The notes beneath the pieces were generated by a model. The model was not told where the DNA came from and ran no database searches. It saw only the letters and a program-made list of their open reading frames with translations. From Casuarius casuarius (Eukaryota; Chordata; Aves; Casuariiformes; Casuariidae), in assembly GCA_003342895.1 (NCBI GenBank), contig PTFA01000417.1:310001-374000 (forward strand): a DNA stretch of 64,000 nucleotides. The letters run 5' to 3'. Position 1 is the stretch's first letter. Every line of letters begins with the position of its first letter. Shown in pieces: positions 12,389 through 24,630 of this stretch. A program made the translations under genes and the position numbers.

Positions 12389-14407
12389 ACAACATATAAT
12401 TTACTTAATTTTATGCTTATCTGAAACTGTCACAATCTGCCTTTTTTCATATAAGGTTGGAAGGTACTCAGATGAACAGTATTATACTTTGTTATTTAGA
12501 GGGATCTAGGTAAACAAACAGTTGAATAGATTGAATTACAATAGCCAGAATATTCCAATTTCAATTTTAGAATGTCTGCCTCAGAAAGATATTTCTCTGA
12601 AGACAGCATATATTTTTAAATTTAATTCTAAATGCCTGAATATTGTTTTTGAATTCATTGTCTCATCATATCCTTAAAAGTCTTTGTTGTGCTTAATATT
12701 GTAGTTCATTACTTGCTGCTTTCATTTGTTTAACTTACAAAGTGTATGTAAAGTGAGAATTAGTGCCATTCTGTGTAAATCCAGAGTTGAAAGAATAAGG
12801 AGAAACAAGGAAATAAGGAATTTTATAATTTTCATAAGGGCAATACTGATGCAAGTGTCCATGCCAAATAGTATGCTGACTAGTTGCATTCATAATCATG
12901 CAAAATTATGTAAATATAAAATTTAACAATTATTATATACATCTTACATTCTTGAAAATTAGAGAAAAAAGACAAGTATTTTTAAAGCTATGTAACTTTC
13001 TTTTTTTATTGATATGAGTCCATAAAAACAGTAACAGGGCAGTTAGAACATAATTTTCCTAAACATAGTACCCAGGTAAAATCCTAGAAGGTGTAAGGTA
13101 TTTGAAGAAGGTGAAATAAAAATTCCCCTCAAATTCATTTTATTTTGACATCTTATAATTTTTATCTGTTGTTAAGCTTGGTGTAAAAAAATAATTATTT
13201 TTATTTTTTAAGCATTTAGAATGACACAATGTTCTGATTTAAAAAACTATACAAAAATCAGTCTCACTCAAATGAAATTGACATAAAACTCATTAGCTTA
13301 CTTATAAAACTCTAAAAATGTTTGACCAGCCTTAATCATTTTGCTATCCTCTAATTAGTGGTTGACTGAATAGGGTAGAAACCTTTCTGTGAGGAACCTT
13401 TCTATCATGAATTGATTTCAGGCTATCTCACCATTTTAAAAGAAAAATAATAATCTATTTCTAGCAGTCTCCAATAGCAACTTGTTCTTATCACATTGCT
13501 ACTTACTATCTGTGATACAAACAATACACAGTTACTGTTAGTAAAGTCTGCAATGGTGCAACATTTGTAGAGAGGGAAAACTTAACCAAGCCAGGTAACT
13601 CTAGTGGAGTGATCTGATAAATTACTCAGACAACATATAGCTGAATACAGGTTCCTTAATGGAACAAAAAATTTCAGTTGCATTTCAGAACAAGAGTCCT
13701 ATATGCAGATACTGAGTGACCTTGAATAGAATTTAGTGATCTTGATTGGGAAAAACTGAGCATAACATCAAAGAACATGTCTGCATAGCAAAATAAAGGT
13801 GTGATCCAGGATTAGCACAATTTTCTTGACTTAGAATAGGTATTTCAATATCAATAGCAATTAGGGTGTTAATATTTCAGGATACAGTAGGAGAGAACAA
13901 ATTCTTCAGGGCTCAGGATATATATACCCATTTTTAGGCCCACTTTTTAAGGCAAGACTGGGTCCATGTGCTATCCCAAATACATAGACAGTAATAGATT
14001 CAAATTTCTTTCAGTTTGTCCAACAATCTAATTGTTTCTGAAATAATCACCATCCATCACTGCTTTCCTGAGTTGGATGCTACCTATTCCTATTCCTTGT
14101 GACAGGACAAAAGCCAGCCAATGGGCTTTCAGCTATCTAGATACAAAAAGATGTATTTGCTCAAACTGAGTGACACAATGTCATGGTCACTTTGTCTACA
14201 TCAGAGCTGAAGAGCAAGACTGAGTCAGCCTGTATACCAAGGTAGAACTTTTCTACTTCTGAGCTCCCCTCTGTTAAAATGAGCATAACAAAAGACATTA
14301 AAATGTGACTTTCTGAAGTTAATAAACCAGATAGCTAATAAACAGATTACCTTGGAGAGGTTATTTGCTTAAAGTAAAAAAAATCTGGGACCGGACAAAG
14401 CAGATTT

Positions 14408-14427
14408 AAAAAAAAAAAAAAAAAAAA
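14408..14427. repeat. A homopolymer (20 bases)
   Basis: An uninterrupted A run. No retroelement body is recognisable upstream. Confidence 0.9.
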
Positions 14428-16379
14428 GCTGTGGTGGATCCTTTCCTTCTGTCACACAACTTCCAGTAACATCTTAGATTGTGCAAACACTACAGATTTC
14501 TGCTTTGGTTCCAGGAAAAAAAAAAGTGTTTTTGCCATCTCTGACCTGTTTTTGAGCATCTACTCCCTGCTGCAGACACGTTTCCTTCAGAAGTTTCTCA
14601 GCCCTGCATTTACATGACAGACTTCTTGCTACTTGTCTGTTTTCTTGCTTTCTCCAGCTTGAAACCTCAAAGCTTCTCCTACCTGAATTTACTGAGTAGT
14701 CTTCTGGAATACAGAATTTGCCTCTTCCTTCCCAAACTCTGCCCCCCTTCCCCTCCCGGTCTAACAATACCAACCTTCCAATCCAATGCCAACAGTGTTT
14801 CTCATTGATGCTTGCCTTTATAATTGAATATATAATTACATAACAAGCAGTAAGGTAGGAAAAAAAGAATAACTAATGGCTAACAAAATGTCTTTGACAT
14901 CTGAAAAACACTGAATGTTTACTATTGTATTTCAGCATGGTTTTAGTCATTTTTTGTTCGTTTCTGTGTTTCAGAATGAAAACGATTTATTTCCTAACAG
15001 TTTAAGAGATGAGATAACATGAGATATATACTTTTAATTTAATTAACTACCATTCAGATAACAAGGTTTTTTTTTATTATTTCCATAAGAGATACTACAT
15101 ACCATCATTAGAAGAAATGTATGTGGCAATTTTGACTATCTCACATTTCTGAGTATATAACTCAGCACACATTTACTTCTAATGAGGTATGTACTTTATA
15201 TATTGTTAAGGCAGGGCCTTTTATTGACAAAGAAACCAAGTAGGTGGGTTCTTGTGTGCTCTCTAGCTCATTTCCTAAGTGAAAGCTTTTTGCTTCTCAA
15301 AATTGTTGTAATGCCAGTATGTGGCTTGACTAAATGGAGAATGCTTATACATATACTGTGAAATACCTGATTACTTCATGTTTTTCACAGGAATAAGGAA
15401 TTGAGGGCCTAACATTTAAACATGTGTTGGTTAGAAAGCACTAACTTTTTTTTTGTGAAATCAGATGTGTCCAGTCAGCACAAGGTTATCTACTTAGCCT
15501 TCCCAGTAGCACAAAATGCATAGCAAGCTGCATGCTTTCAAGGAAAATCCCAGTTTAATTAACAAAAATCAATACATTAGTAGAATATACAAGCCTTTTT
15601 AGTGCTAAATTCTTTGTCTGGATTTTAAATGGGAAACAAGTGGAATGGACTTCTCAGTGCTTTTTTTCTGCATTCAAGTGAAGTGATATATGCTATTGCT
15701 GAATCAAGTAATTATGGAGATTTTATGGGATTTTGCCCCCAAATCATTTTATTTGTTACTACAATAAAAGACTAATATCCAGTCTTGCTGTGAAGAGTTT
15801 ATTTGTATTCGAGAATAAAAGCAATCTTCTTTCCATCTTCAGCAGAGCTTTAAAAAAAAACCCTCAGCTATTATTTTAATTAGTGTATTTATTGTTTAAT
15901 CTTTATTACTTTACTAAAGTTCATTTGTTCTAAATATTTATAGCAAATTTCAATTATACTGATTTAGTTTTCAACACGAAACATCTAGATAAGGACTGCA
16001 TAACAGAGTAGAGAAATAGAATAGAGATGTTTTGTAGTTTGTCTTCTACTGAAATCCATAGGAATTGAACACTAGTGTGCTAAGTGTTGCAACTAAAGCC
16101 TGAGAGTTATAAATACAAATCCTCTACTCAGATGATTTGTATAGAAGAATTCAGCCACAGGGTTAGCATGCTAAAGAGCTTCACAGTAGCAAACTAAACA
16201 GGATACTGGGGCATAGGAAGTGTTTTCCCACAGTATTTGCTGTTAGGTTACTTCTGGCTGATGAGCACTTTCACAGACAGGGCCTGGAACAGCTTAAGAG
16301 CTAGCACCAGCACTAACTGACAGATAGGAAGTATGGATAAGGTCCTCCTCTTCTGGAGGGGATAAGTTCAATTACACAT

Positions 16380-16790
16380 CTGTGAACTGTGGCCTACTAC
16401 TTGCCCTTAGGGGCAGAGAAAGGACCTTGACTACCTTTATTTATAGCATAGTTTAGTTAAGATGATTCTGTTTCAAATATATGCTCTATACTGACTCTGT
16501 AATCCTGAGCGATTAACTAGAAAGTAAATATACAGTAGAACCATAGTCAAAGGAGTCTAGAGAGCTATTCCGCTGACCACACGTATCAGTCCAATTTAGG
16601 TGAGATGAGTAATTCTCTAGACTCCATTGACTCTATTGATTAGATTTTCATAGACTATAATGAGACCTTATAATAGAAGTGCCCACCTGTGACTAATCAC
16701 CTAGATTTTTGAACCTGGATCATCAGGAGCTGAATCCCACCCAAAGGTCCATTTATAGTTGAAGTGTAAAGATGACTTTCAGAACACGTT
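16380..16790 (+). mobile_element. Decayed LTR-like fragment
   Basis: It contains the 15-base text 'gactccattgactct' (16620-16634), which recurs at 24355-24369. It also contains 'atcaggagctgaat' (16722-16735), which recurs at 37717-37730 inside the long LTR-like element. It has motifs such as 'atcacctagattttt' that resemble the 'cctaaat/atttagg' text of that element. I infer that this is a diverged piece of the same LTR family. Its limits are uncertain. Confidence 0.35.
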
Positions 16791-17389
16791 TCATCCTGTA
16801 AGCTGAGTGTTTAAGATAGAATAATTTGCCCTGCTACTTTTTGCGAAAATTAATTTCCACCTCCTGATTTCCAGGTGATCCTGGCCTTTTAATTAAAACA
16901 AAAGCATCTACTCACCAGTTACCCTGTTTTACATGTACTTCCCAACACATTCCAGTGTGTCTACTTAGTTCTTATTGGAAATTTGTTTTTATCAATTTTG
17001 TGTTTCATTATAAGGCACAAAGTATATTTTTCTTCTACTGCTTTAGAGCTACTGGTAATGGTAAAATGAGGTTGCCATTGAGCAAGCAAGAAGAAATAGG
17101 ACTAAAAGTACTTTTCGTCATGAAAAATGTATCATTTTGATGAGGAACGCTGAGGTAGAAGGGTGTCAGGGCTATGCTTGTATGCATGCTTAGAGTGCTT
17201 AGTCTTGAGTTCCAGCTCAGGTTAGTCATTGAGTCCAAGAATTCCCCAGCTATTCTCTGCCTAGGTAAGACAAGGGACTGGTTTTCACCAAAGTAGCTGA
17301 CTGAACTTCTAAGTGGATTTGTAGCCAGGTAATTGAGTGAACTTCTAGCTGGTTTCACAGCAGAACAATTAGCTACATGATACCAGAGC

Positions 17390-17965
17390 TGTCGGGGCAG
17401 AGAATTTTAGAAGTCCCAGAAATACCCCTAGTCAGGTCCTGCTGTGACCAATTAACAGGTACAATTTATATGCTTAAATGTGTTGATTAACTCTCTAAGA
17501 AAAGCATCTGGAGATTCTTCCAGGGAGTTCCTGTGGCAGACAAAATGAATTGACCACACTGTACATAGAGAAGATAATTTGAAATAATCAAATAGAAATT
17601 GCTCTTGCATATACAGAAATGGTCAAGAACAGTCTTCTGTGCAGTTAAGATAGTTAGAATGTGTTTTGTACATAGTTTGAGATAATCAGTAGTAATGGAT
17701 CATGCATGTGCTGGAATGGTCACATAGGATGCGGGCCAGCTGGATTATAAGAGTTCATCAGAAGAGCGGTTTGGCGAGTCTCACCAACCCAGCCAAAGAT
17801 GCCTTTGCAAGGACCCCTCCAATGAAGACTTCCATTGCCATTCAGATGGCAACCAATGACCCCACTCAAGAGATTGGATTCCACACATGAAACTTTACCC
17901 TATGCAAAAGATCCCAATAAATTATTTTTTTTAACTCACACTCTGTCAGTGAGCGTATAAGCAAC
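17390..17965 (+). mobile_element. Probable LTR with TATA-like box and poly-A signal
   Basis: A GC-rich stretch within AT-rich DNA contains 'ggattataagag' (TATAA at 17746-17750) and then AATAAA at 17916-17921, about 170 bases downstream. A short U5-like section follows, ending near 'agtgagcgtataagca'. A plausible TG start is at about 17530. I see no target-site duplication or internal viral sequence, so both ends are approximate. The 62-codon frame at 17702-17890 lies in the presumed R region and is not a gene. Confidence 0.45.
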
Positions 17966-20900
17966 CAGACCTAGACTCTAGCTTAGCCTATTTTTTCTTT
18001 GATTTTTCTTTTTAAGTTCTGGGACCTTAAAATATTTTTTAAACATGCCAATAAAGCTATCAAATAATGAAGAGTTAAAATTTTTCACTGAGCATTACCT
18101 GCTTTGAACAACATAGTAATACACCATCTAATAATGTATAAAAAATATGGGCTATATATTTTGATTGAGATATTAAAAAATACATTTTAGAAATATGTAT
18201 GATCACCTACAGCAAACATCATAATCTCTTTTGTTCAGGTGTATGCAAAGCTAATTCAGTCTTTTGAAAAAATACATAATTTATATTCTTCTCTCTAGGG
18301 TGCAAGTTAGTCATAGGAACTGATACACAGAAGACAGCTAACTTGTCTTTTTTTCTTTTCTTTTTTTTCCTATACAATCTAAAAGACAAGATAAACTCAG
18401 CCAAAATACAGTAGGCTAGCTCTCAAGTTATGTATTTAGAAAAATAAGATTAAATTTTAAAATAAATTTAGAAGAGTTGTCTGCAGGGACCAATCAACCA
18501 TGTCATTTAGTCAAACATCACAGGGATGTTCAGGAAGATTTTGGAGCTAAGTACATGGAAATTTGTTTGTTAAGTGTGTATATAATGATTCACTTAACAG
18601 ATGTGACTTTCTAGAGCATCCTAACCTGGGAAAGCAATTAAGCACATGCGGAAGGATAAGCATACAGATAGGATATTAAGTCTAAATGAACAGACTGACA
18701 GACAGTGAGGCATTTTGAACTCCTAAAAGAAAATTTTCACTAATGAATGACTCCTTGTAAAGTAATAAACGGAGCTCTGGAGGAAGATAAGAAATCAATG
18801 ATTGAAATTGCTGCAGTAATGTCAAAACCTCTTAGCTATGAAAAGAAATGTTTTTTGTGGCCCCCGAGAAATCTTACAGATAGTCTTACAGATACCATTA
18901 AAGACAGTTTGGTGATGAAGCAGATAACAAGCAGAAAAGCGCCAAGTAAAACTACTGACTGTGCATTTACAAAAAAATGAGTGACTATAAGAATTTAGCA
19001 ACTTTGTTAATATATGTCTAGTAATTTGCATTACATGTTTGTAAGCTAAGATTTTTCAGTCACACAGCTCTGTATATCTGAATCCCTTTACTGATTCTTA
19101 GAAATTCTACATTTGATCTCACTCTTTCTTTCATGGACACCAGTAACAAAAACCTTGTTTGTTTTCAGCTGTGCATAAATGACTTCTATGGAAACTGCAA
19201 ACAGATAAAAACTGATATCCCAAATGACCATGTCAAAACAAATAGGTGCACTGAAGTCAATTCATGCAAAGCAAATACTTTTGCTGTCAGTGATTAGTTT
19301 ATAGATTAATTTAGTTTCATATATTAACAGGGATGCCAGCTGATTAGTTCTTTGTATTTTTAAATTTTTACACTTTTGTGTTTGACATAAAAGTTTATTT
19401 GAAGCATAAAATAAAGAAAAATCAGTTTTAAATATCAGCTGGATTTGGCAACAGTATACATTGCTCTGAGGGCTGATATTAATATATTTGCAAAGGTAGG
19501 AAATAATATTTATCTCTATACAGAGAATATTCCAGCTTCCTAAGCTGGAAGGAAAAAGGCATATAATAGTAATAAAAAATTGCTTGAGGAAAAGCAGAAA
19601 AGAAGAGAGCAAAAGAACTTTTTGAGAGACTTCTCAATCATTTTTTAATTTCAAGGCAGGCAACTATGGGGACTCTTCCAAAAAGTTAATTCGTGAGAGA
19701 CATAAGAGTAATTCAATTGAAGAAAGTATCAAACTGTTTCTTGGCCACTCTGCCTTTCTATTTTAAAATTATGACAAGAAGTGAGCAGCTTTACATTATA
19801 TTACAATGGTTTGTTAAAAAAGAATTCTAAGTCTTAGCAGTTTTGCTACAAAAAGCAACTTAAAAGATTGGTTTATCTAAACCAGAAGGCACAGTTATTT
19901 TAAGCTGAAAACATTTAAGAATAAAATAAAATGCAATTCCTGTACTTCTGCTTATGTTGTCCTGTTTCTTTGTGCAATCTTTTTAACCAATTACTTCCTG
20001 AATATTCACCAACTTGTATCTCCTCTCTTCTGTCCTGCAACTCTGTGATGGTCAACAAAGAAAGTCATTAGCCATGTCTTTATTCAAGCCATTGTGTTGT
20101 ATTTTAGATATGTGACATCAAAGAAATAGTTTGTCTCAATTTATAAAGACAAAATAGTAAGACCCAGTAGCTATATAGCTAAACTCTTACATACACAAGA
20201 AGAACTACCTCTGTGGTTGCCAGGTCCTAATTCTTCCTATCTTATCATTTGTCCTTCTACCACTGTTTGTTCTTTCTTTCAGTGTGTTTGTGTTGTTATA
20301 GTCTGGCTGGTTCTCAGGACAGTGTCTGTGTTATATTTATCTTGAGATTTATCTATATGCAAATCCATGCACAACTACATCATTTTACTATTTAATTATA
20401 AATAGCAGCAGTTCTATTTCAGCAAAGTGGTTTGCTAGCTCCAAAAAACATACAGCTTTATTACTTCTGAAAAGTGAGGAACTGAAGGCTTTAGATACTG
20501 AGGACAAAGACTGCCTTCATTGTGAAAGGTCTGATGGGCTTGGAGACTGTGGTGTAAAGTCTCTGCGCTTCACTGCCAATGTGCCTCAGCACTGAATGTA
20601 AGTAAAATCCTCCATTTTCAGTGAGTATTTAAACTTTGGCCTCTCTTCTGAGAGCTAAAAAGAGTGTCAGGTAACATCAGCCATGGCGGAAACCTTGGTC
20701 CACTAGAAATGAGATTGAAATATCTTGTGTAATTTACCTGGCTATAAGCAAATCATCATGACACTGGCTCACTGATTTAGAGCAGATCCAGGTGAGCCAG
20801 TTTTTGAGAACAGGATGTTTCAAAAATCTTTGGAGCAGCACTTGCCACATTATGTTTTTCTTTTCTCATATCTTATAAGTCAGTCAGAATACTGGCTGGT

Positions 20901-22050
20901 ACTTATATGCAGATACGGATAGTAAATAATTATGTGTATCTGATAACTTAAAGTTATATGCTGATAGCAAAAGTCATTCTAACTTACTAACGTGGGAAAG
21001 AAAATCTGGTGTGTATCTCAAAGTGACCCTCTGAAGACTTCAAGAATTGAAGGAAACCTTAATGTGGAAGATCAGATTGTATGTTCATTAATCATTTTTC
21101 AGGAATGAGTATGGAGTCTGAAAGTTTGGCTTATAGTAATAGGAAGAGATGATAGCCACACGCTTTGTTTTAGAGAAATCAACTGTGCCGACCCTCATCT
21201 CTATATCTAAAGGAGGTACGCAAACATCCTAGAAAAATTTTTAGCTATGTCTTTGTCCTTTAAAGTTTCTTGCATTCAGCTGTACACTGAAGTGGAAGGA
21301 GTAAACCAGCCCTGAGTTAGAATACTCTTCAAAACATTTAGATGTTTAAACCAGTGCTCAGCTATTATTTTATAGGAAAACAGACTAGGAGATCTCACAA
21401 GTATTACCATTAAAGGTGGCTTCAGTTAACATGCTTAACTTTTCCTGAAGTTCTCAGTTACATCTGTAACATTGTTTAAGTAGCTATCATGTGTCAGTGG
21501 AGAAGTAGCAAACTAAACCTCCCTAGTCTGATTCTTAACAATCAAATAAGATTATTTTAGCAATGTCAGTGAAGGCTCAAATTTGTCTACCACTGCCTTG
21601 AAGCACACTGTGAGTGCTCATATAATCAGCTACACATGACAGGCAGCTGCTTCTTAAACAGTCTGTTAGCTGTTTGTTACCATCTCTCCGTAACAGCAAG
21701 AACAGGCATAGCACATGCTTACACATCAGATATGATTGTATCTATAGCGTATTAACATTCATTCCATGAAAACTTGTAAACTGAGAATGAAATCTGTCTA
21801 GGGATATCATACCTTTACTAGATTTTCTCTTCATCTTCTACAATACTTGGTAGTTCAGTGAGCTACTTTATTCAGAAATAACATTTTTCTGTCATAGATT
21901 AGTAAATCAAAGCAGAGAAAATAGTTCTTGACAGATATTTATATTATTAGATGCCAGTGTTTCAGTAGGCATTCTCAGATGTGAGTTAAAAAAAGTCACC
22001 TTGGTTATTCTGATAAACTCAATTGATCTTGTTACTAGAACTGTTATCTT
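17966..22050. other. AT-rich non-coding DNA
   Basis: No gene or repeat family is recognised. Open frames at 18747-18980 and 19262-19612 are short and compositionally biased. Confidence 0.55.
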
Positions 22051-22525
22051 CCATCCTGGGCTTATTTAAGCCCAAGTTCCTGCTGACTCTGATGGGACAA
22101 TGTTAGAGTCCTTCTTGGGACAACACCAAGACACTTCTTGGGACAACACCAGACAGCAGTGATCAGGCACAGGGCTAGGCTACGCAACTGTACTGACCTG
22201 CGGCCTTTTTGCCTGCAACTGGCCCCTTTAATCCTCCCTCCTCTCCCTTTTCCCACAGTTGTTTCTCCCTGGTCCATCTTGATCCCTGCCTTTGGCTTTT
22301 CCCCTAAACATCCCGTATTAAGTTTTGCACATTCTCACAATCAAAGTATCCCATAGTAAGTTTTACACAAGTTCTGCAAATGTCCCTTAATAAACTTGCT
22401 CATTCCCATGAGACTTACAGTAATCTTGTTTCCCTCTCCTTCTTATCAGCTAGAGTTCTGGCTGAACCTCTCCAAGGCTGCATTTGAGTGGTTCCTTCAG
22501 TGGCCCTTCGGTCAGTGATCTGAGA
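22051..22525 (+). mobile_element. Probable solo LTR
   Basis: The segment is C-rich and closes like an LTR: AATAAA at 22389-22394, then a U5-like stretch to about 22516 ending in 'cttcggtca'. A TG start is possible at 22101 (TGTTAGAGTCC), and a TATTTAA lies just upstream near 22064. Two 18-base copies of 'cttcttgggacaacacca' (22111-22128 and 22134-22151) look like duplicated promoter or enhancer text. No matching flanking duplication was found, so the boundaries are approximate. Confidence 0.45.
22111..22151. repeat. Direct repeat, 18-base unit, 23-base period
   Basis: Identical 18-base units at 22111-22128 and 22134-22151 inside the probable LTR. Such short duplications are common in the U3 part of LTRs. 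Confidence 0.85.
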
Positions 22526-24290
22526 GCTCTGATCTTTGATATTGTCTCCATTTTCTCCTATTTGCTAGGGTTTGTGTATATAGGTGTTTAATTTGTTACT
22601 TTTCTAGTCTCTCATTTTTGCTTTTTATGTTAACTAATAACATAAACATAAATAACATAATAAATAAAATATGAGCAATTATAAAAAGAAATGTTAGCTG
22701 TTAACCAGATAGCTTCGCAAAACAGATGTCCTTACATTCCAAGCATCCATATGTCCTCTACATTCTGTGTATCCTGACACTAACCAGATACCTCACAAGC
22801 TAGATGCCCTTACTTTTTAGATATCCACATGTTCTTTACCTTTCACATATCCTTACAGACACTACCAAAGAAGAAAACTTCATTTCACCTGAAAATGATT
22901 ACAGGAAAGTTAATATCAATTGATACAGGGGAGGAATTCATTAAGAGGAGATGGAATTGAATAAACTAAGAGGAGGAGCAGCAGTTGGAAAAACACTGGT
23001 GGATTTATTTCTGCAAGACATGTCATTGAACATTAAACACTGAAACAGCAAAGCTATACAATCATCTTCATTGCATTCAGTGTGTTGTCAGTTATAAAGA
23101 TTTGGAGAAAATTGTCAGGATTGTCAGTCACTGCCTCTCACCCATTGTGAATCACACGTTTGTGAGGAACGTGGTGCTAAATTGTAGACATAAACATTAT
23201 AATAAGTAATTTTTCTCAGATAGTCTTGGTCAGAAATCATGGAAGGAAGTATGGCTGGTTAAAGTGTCCAATGTATTCATAAGTCAAATATATAGAATAA
23301 TGCTTTTCTGACTTGTTCCTCTCACTCTATTCTCATTTAGCACACTCAGCAAGTTGACAATTTGCTGTGGGTCCCACTACACTGAGAGCAGAACCTGTAA
23401 AGTACTAAGCATTGCTCTTTTCCTTGCCCTTTAGATATTCTTTGATATCAGACTTCCCCTACTGTTTTACATCTTCAGATTATTCAGAGCAGGATCTCAT
23501 CCAAGTTTAGTTGTCAGTGGTGAAGTTGTATATATTAAAACTGGTTACTCTTAGTTTGCTCTAGGATTAGGCGATGGAACTAAGCAATTCTGGATGCCAG
23601 TTCAGCTGAAATATTTGAGACCTTTAACTTTAGGTTGAGATAAATTGTCCTCCAAAATATCTATTTCTGACTCCTGACTACAAAAGGAACTTAATGTGAT
23701 AAAATGAAATACAGATATTTTCACTGTGATGTTAATTCCAGCCTCTAAACTTTACACTTACAGCCATAGTACTCAGATATACAGTCTAAACTGACTTGTG
23801 GGGGAAAAAAAATCTTTCTATCTTGGTTTCATTTGACAAGCTCAGTCAGCTGATCACTTACCTGGTTACCTCCCATACAGGTGAATTGATTTTCCTAGCT
23901 AACAGACAGCTTAACCATCTAAGCAGCTTTCAATTGTTTGGGAGGAAAAAAAAAAAAAAAAAAAGAAAAAAAGAAAATACCTTTTATGTTAGCCTTTCAT
24001 TCATATTTATTGAAATTTCACACCACACAGGAGAACTGTCACAGAGATAGGAGAACTGTCACAGAGATACCTAAATGTAGGCAGGAAGTAGTTTTCTCTG
24101 TAGCCCTTCAATTATGCCTAGCTCTTCCCTTGAACTACACATTCAGGATTTTCTTTAATAGCACTGCTTTACAAGGAACTTGAAATGGAAGGTGAGATTC
24201 AGTTGCAAAATGTAGACATCAATTAGATATCCAAATGTGCACATCTACAAGCATAATTACAGTTAAACGAGTTCAGTGCATTCAGTAAAT
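22526..24290. other. AT-rich non-coding DNA
   Basis: Nothing is recognised apart from an A run at 23946-23964 and a 20-base tandem duplication at 24031-24069. The Lys-rich frames across the A run are artefacts. Confidence 0.55.
24031..24069. repeat. 20-base tandem duplication
   Basis: Two adjacent copies of gagaactgtcacagagatag, the second lacking the final base. Confidence 0.9.
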
Positions 24291-24630
24291 GAAACCTAGG
24301 GAGTTCTTGAGCTCCCCTTAGACACCTACAGTTGGTTGAATAGATAGCTTTTGAGACTCCATTGACTCTTCACTTGGGATAGCCTTACTTGCCTAAATAG
24401 AGGCATTTAGTATTCCTTTAAGATGCTTCTAAGGTATCTCACATGGCTTCCCAGTACCGAGAAAGAAGGATCTCTAGTAAGTCCTAAGGCATATCCAATA
24501 GGCCTTTGTGGATACCTCGGGTGACTTATGTTAGTTCAGACAGCACTGGATGCCTAAGTCTGGGCAACTGAATTGAGCCTCTAAGGGCCTAAATTAGGTG
24601 GCCTGAATCACATGCCATTTATTAAGTAAG
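24291..24630 (+). mobile_element. Decayed LTR-like fragment
   Basis: It shares 'gactccattgactct' (24355-24369) with the fragment at 16.6 kb. It also has repeated 'cctaaat', 'gcctaag' and 'taggtgg' text, like the long LTR-like element at 36-38 kb. No TATA box, poly-A signal or clear ends are seen. I infer a diverged piece of the same family. Orientation is taken from the shared motif. Confidence 0.35.

Larger units (their letters stand above)
11442..16379. other. AT-rich non-coding DNA
   Basis: No recognised gene. It contains the longest open frame of the window (11945-12388, 147 codons, plus strand), a 20-base A run at 14408-14427 and otherwise unique AT-rich sequence. The smaller frames at 12726-12926, 14474-14773 and 14614-14808 have no recognisable features. 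Confidence 0.5.
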
